From positions 1 through 34,775 of the forward strand of contig JAYEHK010000147.1 of NCBI GenBank assembly GCA_034659475.1: 34,775 nucleotides of DNA, in the 5' to 3' direction. A program made the translations under genes and the position numbers. This document shows positions 9,047 to 17,853 of the stretch, piece after piece. The DNA is from JAYEHK01 sp034659475. GTDB taxonomy: Bacteria; Bacillota; Syntrophomonadia; Syntrophomonadales; Syntrophomonadaceae. Within the stretch, counting starts at the first letter, position 1, and every line of letters starts with the position of its first letter. The notes beneath the pieces are model-generated. The model saw only the letters and a program-made list of their open reading frames with translations. It ran no database searches and had not been told where the DNA came from.

Positions 9047-10927
9047 CTACGCTATAGCCGTAAAGACGGCACATAAAGCTGAAATTAACAGGACAACAAT
9101 CCCGGCAAACATGTAGAGTGCATACGTCTGAACCTGCCCATTTTCTGTGTATTTTAAGGCAGTGCCGGCTCGACCTGTGAAAATAGCAATTCCATTTACG
9201 ATGCCATTGATCACATGGAGGTCAAACCATTCCATAACTTTTGCCGTACCATCCACAAAATATTTAATAAGTAAAGCATAGAACTCATCAATGTAATACT
9301 TATTATAAAGCAGATTATAAACGCCGCTGAAGCGTTCCTTCACTGCTTCATAATCCACGAGCTTCCTTTGATAAACGAGATAGGCCAAAACAATCCCGGC
9401 CAGTGCAATAATGGCAGAAACAATCATGATGGAAACACTCGCCTCATGATGCTGCGCACCAACATACGTAATATAATGACCAAATGCATTGTTCATCAAA
9501 GGAGATCCTACGAAACCTGCAAAAACTGAAATAACAGCCAGGATAATCAGCGGCCAGGTCATCACAGAAGGTGACTCATGCGCATGTTCCCCTGCTGTAT
9601 TGCTCCCAAAGAAGGCCACGAAGATCAGTCTGAACATATAGAACGCCGTTAGGAATGCTACAAACGAACCCAGAACGTAAAGTCCCATATGCCCGCTCGC
9701 AAAGGCTCCCAACAAGATTTCGTCCTTACTCCAGAACCCCGACAGCGGTGGAATTCCACTCAGGGCCAACGCCCCAATCACAAAGGTCCATGTCGTTATG
9801 GGCATTTTCTTACTCAGGTTACCCATCTTCCAGATATCCTGTTCATCATGCATCGCATGAATCACCGAGCCGGCGCCGAGGAAGAGCAGACTCTTGAAAA
9901 ATGCATGCGTCATCAGGTGGAACATCCCCGCCGTCATGACTCCAACACCCATTGCCATCACCATGTAGCCAAGCTGGGACAGTGTTGAGAAAGCAAGTAT
10001 TCTCTTAATATCGTTTTGCACAATCGCAATTGTTGCTGCAAACAGTGCTGTAAAACCACCTACAACCGCTATAACCATCAACGCTTCGGCTGAAGTATTG
10101 AAGATAAAGATAGCTCTGGCAATTAAGTAAACACCCGCAGCAACCATGGTTGCCGCATGGATTAAAGCGGATACCGGAGTCGGGCCTTCCATGGCGTCAG
10201 GCAGCCACACATGCAGCGGAAACTGTGCTGATTTTCCAATCGGTCCGAAGAATAATAAGATTGAAATCATGCTCAACACACCGGTATTGGTATAATTAGC
10301 AATTTCAACAGCTAAACCATTGAAATTCAGGGTCCCGAAGATAATCTGTAAAAACAGAATTCCCAGCAGGAATCCAAAATCCCCTACCCGGTTCGTAATA
10401 AAAGCCTTTTTGGCAGCTTCTTTCGCAGAATTCCGGCCAAACCAGAATCCAATTAAGAAATAGGAACATATTCCTACCAGTTCCCAGAACACAAAAATTT
10501 GTCCAAAGTTATTGGAAACAACCAAGCCCAGCATGGAACCCGCAAAAAGACTCTGATAAGCATAGTAACTGGCAATCCCGGGATCACCATGCATATAACC
10601 AATCGAGTAGATTTGCACCAACAGAGCAATCGTTGTAACGACCAGCAGCATCACAGCTGTTAACGGGTCGATCAGTAATCCCATATCCACCTGCAGCCCT
10701 GGCATAGACAGCCAGCGCGTTCCAGCTTCATAAACGGTCCCTTCCGCAGTTGAAAAAACGGTCATAGCTACCATCACCGAAAACACAAACGAAGCAGCTA
10801 TAGACAAAATAGAAACAGCTGTCGAAAATTTTGGCCAGCGATGAAAGATTAACCCGATCAACGCAAACGCCAAAAATGGTAGGAAGGGAATTATCCAAGC
10901 ATTTTCTAATACATTTTGTAAAATCAT
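9047..10927 (-). CDS. nuoL: NADH-quinone oxidoreductase subunit L
   Basis: This is the largest antiporter-like subunit, 626 residues from the ATG at 10927. A GTG at 10933 is also in frame, but it leaves only about 3 nt to the GAGG site. The classic NuoL stretch GKSAQFPLHVWLPDAMEGPT is present, followed by SALIHAATMVAAGVYL, and the TM5 glutamate lies in FWELVGICSYFLIGFW. The C-terminal 100 residues (from about KLVDYEAVKERFSG) would form the lateral amphipathic helix and last membrane segment that brace the antiporter subunits. It lies just after nuoK and before nuoM. Confidence 0.96.
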   Translation of the reverse strand: MILQNVLENAWIIPFLPFLAFALIGLIFHRWPKFSTAVSILSIAASFVFSVMVAMTVFSTAEGTVYEAGTRWLSMPGLQVDMGLLIDPLTAVMLLVVTTIALLVQIYSIGYMHGDPGIASYYAYQSLFAGSMLGLVVSNNFGQIFVFWELVGICSYFLIGFWFGRNSAKEAAKKAFITNRVGDFGFLLGILFLQIIFGTLNFNGLAVEIANYTNTGVLSMISILLFFGPIGKSAQFPLHVWLPDAMEGPTPVSALIHAATMVAAGVYLIARAIFIFNTSAEALMVIAVVGGFTALFAATIAIVQNDIKRILAFSTLSQLGYMVMAMGVGVMTAGMFHLMTHAFFKSLLFLGAGSVIHAMHDEQDIWKMGNLSKKMPITTWTFVIGALALSGIPPLSGFWSKDEILLGAFASGHMGLYVLGSFVAFLTAFYMFRLIFVAFFGSNTAGEHAHESPSVMTWPLIILAVISVFAGFVGSPLMNNAFGHYITYVGAQHHEASVSIMIVSAIIALAGIVLAYLVYQRKLVDYEAVKERFSGVYNLLYNKYYIDEFYALLIKYFVDGTAKVMEWFDLHVINGIVNGIAIFTGRAGTALKYTENGQVQTYALYMFAGIVVLLISALCAVFTAIA

Positions 10928-10938
10928 AAACACCTACC

Positions 10939-11247
10939 TCACCATTTCAGTAGATTGAAATCATTCAAATTCACTGATTTCTTCTGTCGATAAATTGAAA
11001 TCACCAGCGCTAAACCGACCGCAACTTCTGCAGCCGCCACGACGATGACAAAGATTGCAAATAATTGACCAAGCCCTGTTCCCGGCGTAATAAACTTCTC
11101 AATCGCCACAAAGTTAATGTTGACGGCATTGAGCATTAATTCTACACACATCAAAACGGCAATGGCATTTCGTTTGGACAAAACCCCAAACAAACCTATA
11201 CTAAAAAGCATCGTCCCCAGAACTAAATAGTGTGAAAGTCCAATCAT
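10939..11247 (-). CDS. nuoK: NADH-quinone oxidoreductase subunit K
   Basis: This is a 102-residue, three-helix membrane subunit homologous to MrpC. The conserved membrane glutamates sit in MCVELMLNAVNINFV and in VAAAEVAVGLALVI; they form part of the hydrophilic axis of complex I. The ATG overlaps the nuoJ stop by 4 bp (ATGA), so it is translationally coupled. Length is normal. Confidence 0.96.
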   Translation of the reverse strand: MIGLSHYLVLGTMLFSIGLFGVLSKRNAIAVLMCVELMLNAVNINFVAIEKFITPGTGLGQLFAIFVIVVAAAEVAVGLALVISIYRQKKSVNLNDFNLLKW

Positions 11248-11792
11248 TTGTCCTCCACCCCTCTCGCCAAGATGATCGCTCCAACCACTGCAACCAGCAA
11301 CAGGATGGCAGCCACCTCAAAAGGAACCACATATTTGCCCAGCATCAAGCCAGCCAGTAAATCAGCCCCCGCATCACCAGCTTTAACTGAACTAACCGGC
11401 CATTTGGTAAAAGCAATGGCACCTGTCATCCCAGCAAAGAACAGCACGCCTACATAACCTCCGGTTAATATGGTAGGCACGCTCTTATTAAATAGATTGG
11501 TTTCCTGCGGTTCGACATCCATGACCAGCATGATCGCAAATATCATCAGGACCGAAATCGCTCCTGCATAAACCATTATCTGCACCAGTCCAAGAAACCC
11601 TGCATTGAGTTGAAAATATACCGCGGCTACACCCAGGAAGGTAATGACCAAAAACACCGCGGAATGAACAATGTTTCGGGCGAGTACAACCCCCAGTGCT
11701 GACAGCACAGTGATCCCTGCGATCACGATGAACACTACGTCGCTTAGCGTCAAGCCAGTAACAAACGCAGCCACAACATCATTCAAATTCAC
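11244..11792 (-). CDS. nuoJ: NADH-quinone oxidoreductase subunit J
   Basis: This is a 182-residue membrane subunit with about five helices. The third-helix signature VYAGAISVLMIFAIML is the region of the pi-bulge involved in coupling. The start is GTG, with AAGGAGATGAG upstream that overlaps the end of nuoI (2-nt gap between genes). The 3' end overlaps nuoK. Length is normal for the shorter Firmicute forms. Confidence 0.95.
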   Translation of the reverse strand: MNLNDVVAAFVTGLTLSDVVFIVIAGITVLSALGVVLARNIVHSAVFLVITFLGVAAVYFQLNAGFLGLVQIMVYAGAISVLMIFAIMLVMDVEPQETNLFNKSVPTILTGGYVGVLFFAGMTGAIAFTKWPVSSVKAGDAGADLLAGLMLGKYVVPFEVAAILLLVAVVGAIILARGVEDK

Positions 11793-11794
11793 GC

Positions 11795-12475
11795 TTACTC
11801 ATCTCCTTCCTTTTGACGTTCCTTTAAGGCCTTATTCACAAACGCCGTTGCTACCTTTTTAGCCTTTTCACGATCTTCCACCATGAGAGCAGCGACCTTT
11901 TCAAGCTTCTTCTGATCTTCTGCAAGTATCTCTGCCAGGATTTCAGCCTGTTCTCCATTCTCCAGTAATTTAGTCAGAGGCTTTTGAGGGTTCTTTTGCA
12001 GTGCCATCGTCATGGCATTGATCTGTTTCTTTTGTTTCTCCTCGTCAACGGCTTGTCCGTCTGACGCTCCTTCGGACTGGATTGGATCCATTCCCTCCGG
12101 ACGAGTATAAACCTTCTTTATGTCCTCACGTCGGTACTTCGATAACTCAAAATCTTTATCAAAGTGCAGGCAATTCGTCGGACAGTTTTCCACACACATA
12201 TTACAGAACATACAATATTGAAAATCAATCGTGTACGTCTGCAGCTTTTTCTTCTTGGTAACTTCATCCTTAACGGATTCAATACTTAAAACATGGTTGG
12301 GACATACTTTGGTGCACATCCCGCAAACGATGCATTTTTCAAACTCAAAAATCAGATTGCCACGAAAACGATCCTGCAGTACCGGCATTTGTTCCGGGTA
12401 CTGTACCGTAATCTCCCTTTCAAAGGTATGTTTGAGAGTAATTCCAAGACCTTTTACTAATCCCTTTCCATACAT
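11795..12475 (-). CDS. nuoI: NADH-quinone oxidoreductase subunit I, with long C-terminal extension
   Basis: This peripheral-arm subunit carries two [4Fe-4S] clusters (N6a and N6b type). Cysteines are at 48, 51, 54, 58 and 88, 91, 94, 98 (CIVCGMCTKVCP and CMFCNMCVENCP). I chose the ATG at 12475 (MYGKGLVKGL), just after the nuoH stop and with GGTGG close upstream. An upstream ATG at 12496, overlapping nuoH, is also open. After about residue 115 there is a highly charged, helical tail of some 110 residues rich in K, E, A and Q. Many NuoI proteins end soon after the second cluster motif, so this tail is unusual in size. Its role is unknown. Confidence 0.95.
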   Translation of the reverse strand: MYGKGLVKGLGITLKHTFEREITVQYPEQMPVLQDRFRGNLIFEFEKCIVCGMCTKVCPNHVLSIESVKDEVTKKKKLQTYTIDFQYCMFCNMCVENCPTNCLHFDKDFELSKYRREDIKKVYTRPEGMDPIQSEGASDGQAVDEEKQKKQINAMTMALQKNPQKPLTKLLENGEQAEILAEILAEDQKKLEKVAALMVEDREKAKKVATAFVNKALKERQKEGDE

Positions 12476-12477
12476 CT

Positions 12478-13518
12478 TTACCACCATCCCATCCATCTGA
12501 AGATCTCAATTCCAACCCCTGTAAGGACAATATTCGCCAGACTTACCGGAATGAGAAACTTCCAGCTAAAGGACATAAGATGGTCCATACGAATACGCGG
12601 GAAGGTCCATTTCAGGTAGAAAAACACCTGCATGACCAGATACGTCTTAACGATAATCCACAACCATGATGGCAGCCATGGACCCTGCCATCCGCCCAAA
12701 AACACTGTAGCCATCAACGCAGATACAGCAACTAGGTTGGTATATTCAGCTAGGAAGAACAATGCCCAGCGCATACCAGTATATTCGGTATAAGCCCCCG
12801 CCGTTAGTTCCTGCTCTGCCTCTGGCATATCAAAGGGGCCACGGTTTAACTCGGCCGTAGCAGCAATGAAATAGGTTATAAATGCAATCGGCTGCAGAAT
12901 GATAAACCAGATATTACCCTGGGCCGCCACAATATCAGACAACCGCAAAGACCCAGCAATCATTACCACACCCAGCAACGAAAACGCCAAAGGAATCTCA
13001 TAAGAAATCATTTGCGCTACAGCACGCATCGCCCCTAAGAGTGACCATTTATTATTAGATCCCCAGCCTGCCATGAATATCGCAATGGTGCTCAGTGAGC
13101 CAACTGAAATAAAATAGAATAATCCTACATTTAAATCAACGAGTTGCATCCCATCTCCCATGGGGATAACAACATAGAGCATAACCGCCACAACAACGAA
13201 AAACATGGGGGCCGTCATGAAGATCCACTTATCCGTTTGCGAAGGAATGATATCCTCCTTAGTCATCAGCTTAATCGCATCCGCAATGGTCTGAAAAATC
13301 CCAAAAGGTCCAAGACGATTCGGGCCCAATCGCTGTTGAATAAAACCAGCAACCTTACGTTCCATCCAGATAAGCACAATAACATTCAGGGTAACGATTC
13401 CTATAATGCAGACCCACTGCACAATAAGAAGAATAAAATCAGCCCATCCTGGGGATAAACCCAGACTAACCAGCCAGCCGGTAAGAGCATGGGCTATATT
13501 TAAAAACCAGTGTTCCAT
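12478..13518 (-). CDS. nuoH: NADH-quinone oxidoreductase subunit H
   Basis: This is a 346-residue membrane subunit with about eight helices, at the junction of the membrane and peripheral arms next to the quinone site. Signatures are GPNRLGPFGIFQTIADAIKL (loop 1), AELNRGPFDMPEAEQELTAG and YTEYTGMRWALFFLAEY, with the acidic residues thought to line the quinone and proton path. A GAGGAG site precedes the ATG. The stop lies 2 nt before the chosen nuoI start. Confidence 0.97.
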   Translation of the reverse strand: MEHWFLNIAHALTGWLVSLGLSPGWADFILLIVQWVCIIGIVTLNVIVLIWMERKVAGFIQQRLGPNRLGPFGIFQTIADAIKLMTKEDIIPSQTDKWIFMTAPMFFVVVAVMLYVVIPMGDGMQLVDLNVGLFYFISVGSLSTIAIFMAGWGSNNKWSLLGAMRAVAQMISYEIPLAFSLLGVVMIAGSLRLSDIVAAQGNIWFIILQPIAFITYFIAATAELNRGPFDMPEAEQELTAGAYTEYTGMRWALFFLAEYTNLVAVSALMATVFLGGWQGPWLPSWLWIIVKTYLVMQVFFYLKWTFPRIRMDHLMSFSWKFLIPVSLANIVLTGVGIEIFRWMGWW

Positions 13519-13536
13519 ATATATCCGCTCCTCTAA

Positions 13537-14637
13537 CTATCGATCTGATTCGCCTAAAACAGGGTCCAGGGCAGCAATGTTGGCAACAACGTCCTGTAGT
13601 TTTCCCCCCCGACTAATGAGGGGCAATACCATCAGGTTTACGAAAGACGGGGCCCGAACATGTAAACGGTATGGTTTTTCTCCCCCATCGGATACAAGAT
13701 AGTAGCCAAGTTCACCCTTAGACGATTCAATGCGATGATAAACTTCAAGACCCTTTTCCGGTTTGATCACCCGGGGAACCTTGGCTTTCGTTTCCCCTTC
13801 CGGTATTTGGTCGAGCGCCTGCTCAATAATCCGCGCACTCTGAACAAGCTCTGCCACACGGACATTCAAACGATCCCAGCAGTCACCCGTCGTACCAAGC
13901 GGCAATTCAAAATCAAACCGATCATAAATCCCGTAGGGTTCAGCCCTGCGAATATCATAAGCAATCCCACTGGCCCGCAAATTCGGCCCGGTTACCCCAT
14001 AGTTAATCGCATCTTCCGGCGTTAAAATCCCAATTCCTTTCAATCTGGCCTGAAGAATCTCGTTGCCCATGATTAATCCTTCATATTCATCAATCATTTT
14101 CGGCAGGTCATGGATAAAACTTCTGGCAGCCGGAATAAACTCATCAGGCAAATCCTGTGCAATGCCACCCACACGCATATAAGAAGCAACCAGACGTTGT
14201 CCACTAGTCATTTCAAACATATCCATAATGCGTTCCCTGTCACGCATACAATAAATCAATCCTGTGGTAGCCCCTAGATCTATGGCAAGACTGCCAATAA
14301 AAATAAGATGCGATGCTATACGTGAAAACTCAGCCATAATCACACGTATGTACTCGGCACGTTCAGGTACTTCCACACCAATTAATTTTTCAACTGACTG
14401 AACATAACCCAGCGTCGGAAGATGGGTGGCAAGGTAATCCAGACGGGATGTATACGGAACAAATTGTGCATAGGTTCTGTCTTCAGCGATTTTCTCAACC
14501 GCACGATGAACATAACCAAGATGAACGATGGCATCCGTCACTATTTCCCCATCCAATACAGCCTCGACATGCAATCCCCCATGGGTACTGGGATGGACAG
14601 GGCCAATATTAATTTTAAATTGATCTGTTTCTAACAT
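13537..14637 (-). CDS. nuoD: NADH-quinone oxidoreductase subunit D
   Basis: This is the 366-residue 49-kDa-type subunit, related to hydrogenase large subunits, which forms much of the quinone pocket. It has the N-terminal signature IGPVHPSTHGG (pocket histidine) and the family core GVTGPNLRASG, and ends in PVLGESDR. The hydrogenase nickel-binding cysteine pairs are absent, as expected for complex I. It starts 3 nt after nuoC, with GGGAGATAGG overlapping that gene's end. nuoC and nuoD are separate, not fused. Confidence 0.97.
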   Translation of the reverse strand: MLETDQFKINIGPVHPSTHGGLHVEAVLDGEIVTDAIVHLGYVHRAVEKIAEDRTYAQFVPYTSRLDYLATHLPTLGYVQSVEKLIGVEVPERAEYIRVIMAEFSRIASHLIFIGSLAIDLGATTGLIYCMRDRERIMDMFEMTSGQRLVASYMRVGGIAQDLPDEFIPAARSFIHDLPKMIDEYEGLIMGNEILQARLKGIGILTPEDAINYGVTGPNLRASGIAYDIRRAEPYGIYDRFDFELPLGTTGDCWDRLNVRVAELVQSARIIEQALDQIPEGETKAKVPRVIKPEKGLEVYHRIESSKGELGYYLVSDGGEKPYRLHVRAPSFVNLMVLPLISRGGKLQDVVANIAALDPVLGESDR

Positions 14638-14640
14638 ACC

Positions 14641-15090
14641 CTATCTCCCTTCCATCTTAAAATCTTTACGTAATGGATGTCCTTCAAAATCATCAGGCAG
14701 AAGCACCCTTATTAAATTGGGATGCTTTTTAAATTTAATCCCCATTAAATCATAGACTTCCCGTTCCTGCCAATCGGCTGTCGGCCAGACTGAAAAAACA
14801 GAATCAATTTCGGCTTTATTTCTTGGCACGCTTGTTTTTATAGCGATTTTATCATTTTCCGGAATCGAATAAATATGATAAACGATTTCAAATGTTTCAC
14901 CATAGTCAACCGAACTCAGATTAGCCAGATGGTTAAAGCCATAGTTTTCCCGAAGGTTTTTCGCCAGACCCAGTACCTCTCCAGGTGCAACCCGTAAAAA
15001 GGTAAAAAACGAGTCCGAAGAAACCTCCATTTTTTCACCCAATTGTTCCTGTAATGCCTGCAGCATATCTTCCAGGCTGTATTCGCTCAC
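14641..15090 (-). CDS. nuoC: NADH-quinone oxidoreductase subunit C
   Basis: This is the 149-residue 30-kDa-type peripheral subunit. The family signature is present as EREVYDLMGIKF followed by HPNLIRVLLPDDFEGHPLRKDF. The start is a GTG with GGAGATGA about 6-10 nt upstream. The protein is short compared with many NuoC proteins but contains the whole conserved core. A 46-nt gap separates it from nuoB. Confidence 0.95.
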   Translation of the reverse strand: MSEYSLEDMLQALQEQLGEKMEVSSDSFFTFLRVAPGEVLGLAKNLRENYGFNHLANLSSVDYGETFEIVYHIYSIPENDKIAIKTSVPRNKAEIDSVFSVWPTADWQEREVYDLMGIKFKKHPNLIRVLLPDDFEGHPLRKDFKMEGR

Positions 15091-15136
15091 GATTTATCAT
15101 CTCCTATATATAGCATATATCGCGGTTTTAACCATT

Positions 15137-15616
15137 TTATTGGCTTTCTACCTTCTTTTTCAGTTCCAGCATGCCATGAAAAAGCGCTTCCGGACGTACC
15201 GGACAACCTGGGATATAGACATCCACATCAAATATAGAATCAGCCCCTGGTAAGACACTGTATCCATCAGCAAAAGGACCACCACTTGTAGCACAATTCC
15301 CCATCGCAATAACCCATTTAGGTTCAGGCATCTGCGCATAAACTCTTTCCACTACCGGTTTCATTTTCAGTGTGATAGGCCCTGCTACGATGAGAACGTC
15401 TGCCTGTCTCGCAGCTGCTCTGAACACCTCATATCCATAACGCGCTATGTCGAAACGCCCGGCCCCCGCCGCCATCATCTCAATAGGGCAGCAGTTGCAG
15501 CCATAAGACATGGGCCAGAAGGAATGTGACCGTCCCCAATTCCACAGCTTTTCAAAGGTAGTAACGATAACATTGTTTTTTGCCAGTACATCTTCGTCAT
15601 TCTCTCTTATTGCCAC
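15137..15616 (-). CDS. nuoB: NADH-quinone oxidoreductase subunit B
   Basis: This subunit carries cluster N2, the last [4Fe-4S] cluster before quinone. The four expected ligands are visible: the adjacent pair in GCNCCPIEMM, the cysteine in MGNCATSGG and that in PGCPVRPEAL. I place the start at the GTG at 15616 (159 residues), because AAGAGGG lies about 9 nt upstream and the N-terminus then has a typical length. Other in-frame GTG codons reach 15646. The start overlaps the end of nuoA by 10 nt. The final length depends on the start choice. Confidence 0.95.
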   Translation of the reverse strand: MAIRENDEDVLAKNNVIVTTFEKLWNWGRSHSFWPMSYGCNCCPIEMMAAGAGRFDIARYGYEVFRAAARQADVLIVAGPITLKMKPVVERVYAQMPEPKWVIAMGNCATSGGPFADGYSVLPGADSIFDVDVYIPGCPVRPEALFHGMLELKKKVESQ

Positions 15617-15966
15617 TCCAGTGCACCCTCTTTCCACGCATACCACAGCCCAATAACCAGGATGGCGATAAATATAAGCATTTCTACAAAAGCAAACACG
15701 CCCAGACTGTTAAACTTTACAGCCCAGGGAAAAAGGAATACGGTTTCAACATCAAAAGCCAGAAACACCAACGCGTACAGGAAATAATTAACCCTGAAAC
15801 GAATCCAGGTCTTCCCGATTGTGTCTACGCCGCATTCATAAGGTTTGAGTTTGTCTTCTGTATCTGCTGGTTTGGGTCTGAATAACCACGAAGCCGCCAT
15901 CGCAGCCAGAGGAAATGCCAGAGTAAGTACCAAAAAGATACCTATGCTTGCATAATCCGATAACAT
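15607..15966 (-). CDS. nuoA: NADH-quinone oxidoreductase subunit A
   Basis: This is a 119-residue, three-helix membrane subunit and the first gene of the operon. Its family features are the YECGVDTIG loop and the conserved acidic segment VFLAFDVETVFLFPWA. A very strong ribosome binding site (AAGGAGGT) lies 7-8 nt before the ATG. The loop cysteine in YECG is the conserved one that reports on complex I conformation in homologues. Confidence 0.96.
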   Translation of the reverse strand: MLSDYASIGIFLVLTLAFPLAAMAASWLFRPKPADTEDKLKPYECGVDTIGKTWIRFRVNYFLYALVFLAFDVETVFLFPWAVKFNSLGVFAFVEMLIFIAILVIGLWYAWKEGALEWQ

Positions 15967-16217
15967 GAATCTACCTCCTTACCTATGTGTAATATTATCC
16001 CTATCCTTATGTTTTTTACCCGACCTGAAGCCACAAAAACATCCCTGTGGCAAATAAACATTTCCCACAAGGTCTTTTGATTCCTCCGGTCATAAAACCA
16101 GAATTGCATACAGAAATCGCGCTTTTTTTCATACCATCATTGAAATAAGCGCTCTGCTCACATGATTCTGATTTTACTGAATAATTCATTTGTGATTAGT
16201 TTAACAAACTCAACAAA
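15967..16217 (-). other. Leader of the nuo operon, about 250 nt
   Basis: Transcription from the promoter proposed at 16218-16247 would give a leader of about 250 nt before nuoA. On the minus strand it contains a small hairpin, CCACA(N10)TGTGG (about 16031-16050). It also contains a 25-codon ATG frame (from 16093) with a CxxC, but this has no ribosome binding site. I recognise no riboswitch class. The length and the hairpin leave room for post-transcriptional control. Confidence 0.35.
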
Positions 16218-16247
16218 ATAATAACATGTTTCGTAGTATTTAGACAA
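16218..16247 (-). promoter_or_regulatory. Candidate promoter of the nuo operon
   Basis: On the minus strand TTGTCT (16242-16247) is followed after 18 nt by TATTAT (16218-16223), with TG one base before the -10, an extended -10 element. The region is AT-rich. It is the best sigma-A-like match in the 723-bp gap upstream of nuoA. Confidence 0.45.
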
Positions 16248-16629
16248 GGATTTAGCACCAAAAGTCGCTATTATTGCATATTTTTAAAATATATTTTATA
16301 TAAATTAAATTTATGTCATGGTACCTTCAATCAACATTCAAACAAAGCAATATATTTTTCTTCTTATGAAGCACCCGCGAAAATATTTTCTGCGAGTTAT
16401 TAACCTCCTGTATTTATTTAATAAATAGCAGACCATTTTGTTCACACAAACTACAAACCGCTAAAATAAATTGCAAATATTATGCCAAATATACCAGTAT
16501 AAAAAAGAGGGGATTTTAGGTGCTTGTAAGAATTGTATAAATGACGTGTTTTAAACTATTGCTTATTTTTTTATACACCCACCTGTCCAAAAATGTGCAG
16601 CATGTCCGCATTCAAAATAATGCTTGTCG
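16248..16629. other. AT-rich divergent spacer between nuoA and the NUDIX gene
   Basis: I see no ORF of substance here. A palindrome GAAAATATTTTC lies near 16377-16388. A GGAGGTTAATAA stretch on the minus strand (near 16400) looks like a ribosome binding site but is not followed by a start codon. Confidence 0.35.
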
Positions 16630-16659
16630 TTCGCACACGTGCAACCATAAAAGTATACT
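16630..16659 (+). promoter_or_regulatory. Candidate promoter of the NUDIX gene
   Basis: TTCGCA (16630-16635) and TATACT (16654-16659) are separated by 18 nt and lie about 30 nt before the start codon. The -35 match is only moderate. Confidence 0.4.
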
Positions 16660-16689
16660 ATTAAAGATAAAGAACCATAGGAGAGTTGA

Positions 16690-17199
16690 ATGATGCAAAA
16701 ATTTATTTATTGTCCGCTTTGTGCAACCAAACTTGAGGAGTCTCATATTGAAGACCGTCAACGTCAATACTGCCCAAACTGCCATTACGTTCACTACATC
16801 AATCCCATTCCCGCCACCGCAGTCATCGGTGAACGAGACGGCAAAATCCTGCTCATTAAGCGTGGCATGGAACCGGGAAAAGGTTTGTGGACTCTTCCCA
16901 GTGGGTTTATGGAAGCATCTGAAACCCCTGAAGAAGGGTGTTTGAGAGAGTTACAGGAAGAAACAGGTATGCATGGTGAAATCACCAGTTTAATCGGTGT
17001 TTTTCATGAATACTCCAAGATGTATGGAGATATTTTAAATATTTTTTATCACGTAAACCTGGATGAAGGGATCCCCATCGGCGGGGACGACGCAGATGAC
17101 GCCGAGCTTGTCCCCATTGAAAAAATAGAAAACCTGGGATTTCGTTGTTTCAATCTGGCATTTGCAAAATTCAATGAAGCACGAAATAAAAATAAATAG
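16690..17199 (+). CDS. NUDIX hydrolase with N-terminal zinc ribbon
   Basis: A 169-residue protein. Residues 8-31 form a zinc ribbon (C8-x2-C11, C28-x2-C31). The NUDIX domain follows, with a full box matching Gx5Ex7REUxEExGU (GFMEASE, then RELQEETGM, about residues 76-98). Such proteins hydrolyse nucleoside diphosphates linked to another group; the zinc ribbon is shared with NADH pyrophosphatase-type and related members. The substrate cannot be told from sequence. AGGAGAG lies upstream of two adjacent ATG codons (16690 and 16693); the second has the better spacing. It probably forms an operon with the DUF502 gene 29 nt downstream. Confidence 0.93.
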   Translation: MMQKFIYCPLCATKLEESHIEDRQRQYCPNCHYVHYINPIPATAVIGERDGKILLIKRGMEPGKGLWTLPSGFMEASETPEEGCLRELQEETGMHGEITSLIGVFHEYSKMYGDILNIFYHVNLDEGIPIGGDDADDAELVPIEKIENLGFRCFNLAFAKFNEARNKNK

Positions 17200-17228
17200 A
17201 AATATTATTATTTAAGGAGGAAAACATC

Positions 17229-17798
17229 ATGAAACGAATTGGTTCCATATTTCTGACCGGCCTTGTTACACTTTTGCCAATTGTTATCTCTTTATATATT
17301 ATCATCTGGATATTTACCGCTATTGACAGTATTCTAGGGCCGTCGATAGTTCAAATAACAGGTCATTCGCTGCCCGGGGTGGGTTTTGTATTAACAATTA
17401 TTCTAATTCTCCTGATAGGTATGCTGACAACCAACTGCATCGGTAAAAAACTACTGTCCTGGTCTGAAGTTCTATTCTCTAGGACTCCCTTGCTGGGAAA
17501 AATCTATCTGACCATTAAAAGAATCATTGGTTCCCTGCTCTCACAGGATAAAAATGCATTTAAAAAGGCAGTCTTAGTTGAATTCCCCAGGGAAGGTCTC
17601 TATTCCATGGGTTTTATTACCAATGATAATTTTTCCTATATTGATGAAGAAAATTACTGCCTTTTTATACCCACTACACCAAACCCTACATCCGGCTATT
17701 TTATCGTTGCCCCCAGAGACAAGGTTCGTTTACTGGACATTCCGGTAGAACAGGCCATGGAAATATTAATCTCTGCAGGTACAGTTACCAATGCATAA
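17229..17798 (+). CDS. DUF502 family membrane protein
   Basis: A 189-residue protein of the DUF502 family, whose biochemical role is not established. Two hydrophobic segments lie in the first 80 residues (about 8-35 and 55-75), followed by a soluble domain with TPLLGKIYLTIKR and a VEFPREGLYSMGF-type stretch typical of the family. It probably sits in the cytoplasmic membrane. An AAGGAGG site precedes the ATG. It lies between the NUDIX and flavin reductase-like genes on the same strand. Confidence 0.9.
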   Translation: MKRIGSIFLTGLVTLLPIVISLYIIIWIFTAIDSILGPSIVQITGHSLPGVGFVLTIILILLIGMLTTNCIGKKLLSWSEVLFSRTPLLGKIYLTIKRIIGSLLSQDKNAFKKAVLVEFPREGLYSMGFITNDNFSYIDEENYCLFIPTTPNPTSGYFIVAPRDKVRLLDIPVEQAMEILISAGTVTNA

Positions 17799-17853
17799 AT
17801 TTAGTATTTAAACGATACAATTTTTAGTAGAGCTTGAAAGGAGAACGTTATTT

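Noticed and set aside
13406..13702. 98-codon plus-strand frame opposite nuoH/nuoD
   Set aside because: It spans the junction of two real genes and has no ribosome binding site or recognisable product.
6111..15966. Many plus-strand open frames opposite the nuo genes
   Set aside because: They lack ribosome binding sites and family features and lie opposite highly conserved genes, so they are shadows.
16019..16093. 25-codon minus-strand frame with CGKC in the nuo leader
   Set aside because: No ribosome binding site precedes the ATG; kept only as a remark on the leader.
16395..16410. GGAGGTTAATAA on the minus strand upstream of nuoA
   Set aside because: No start codon follows at a usable distance and no frame opens.
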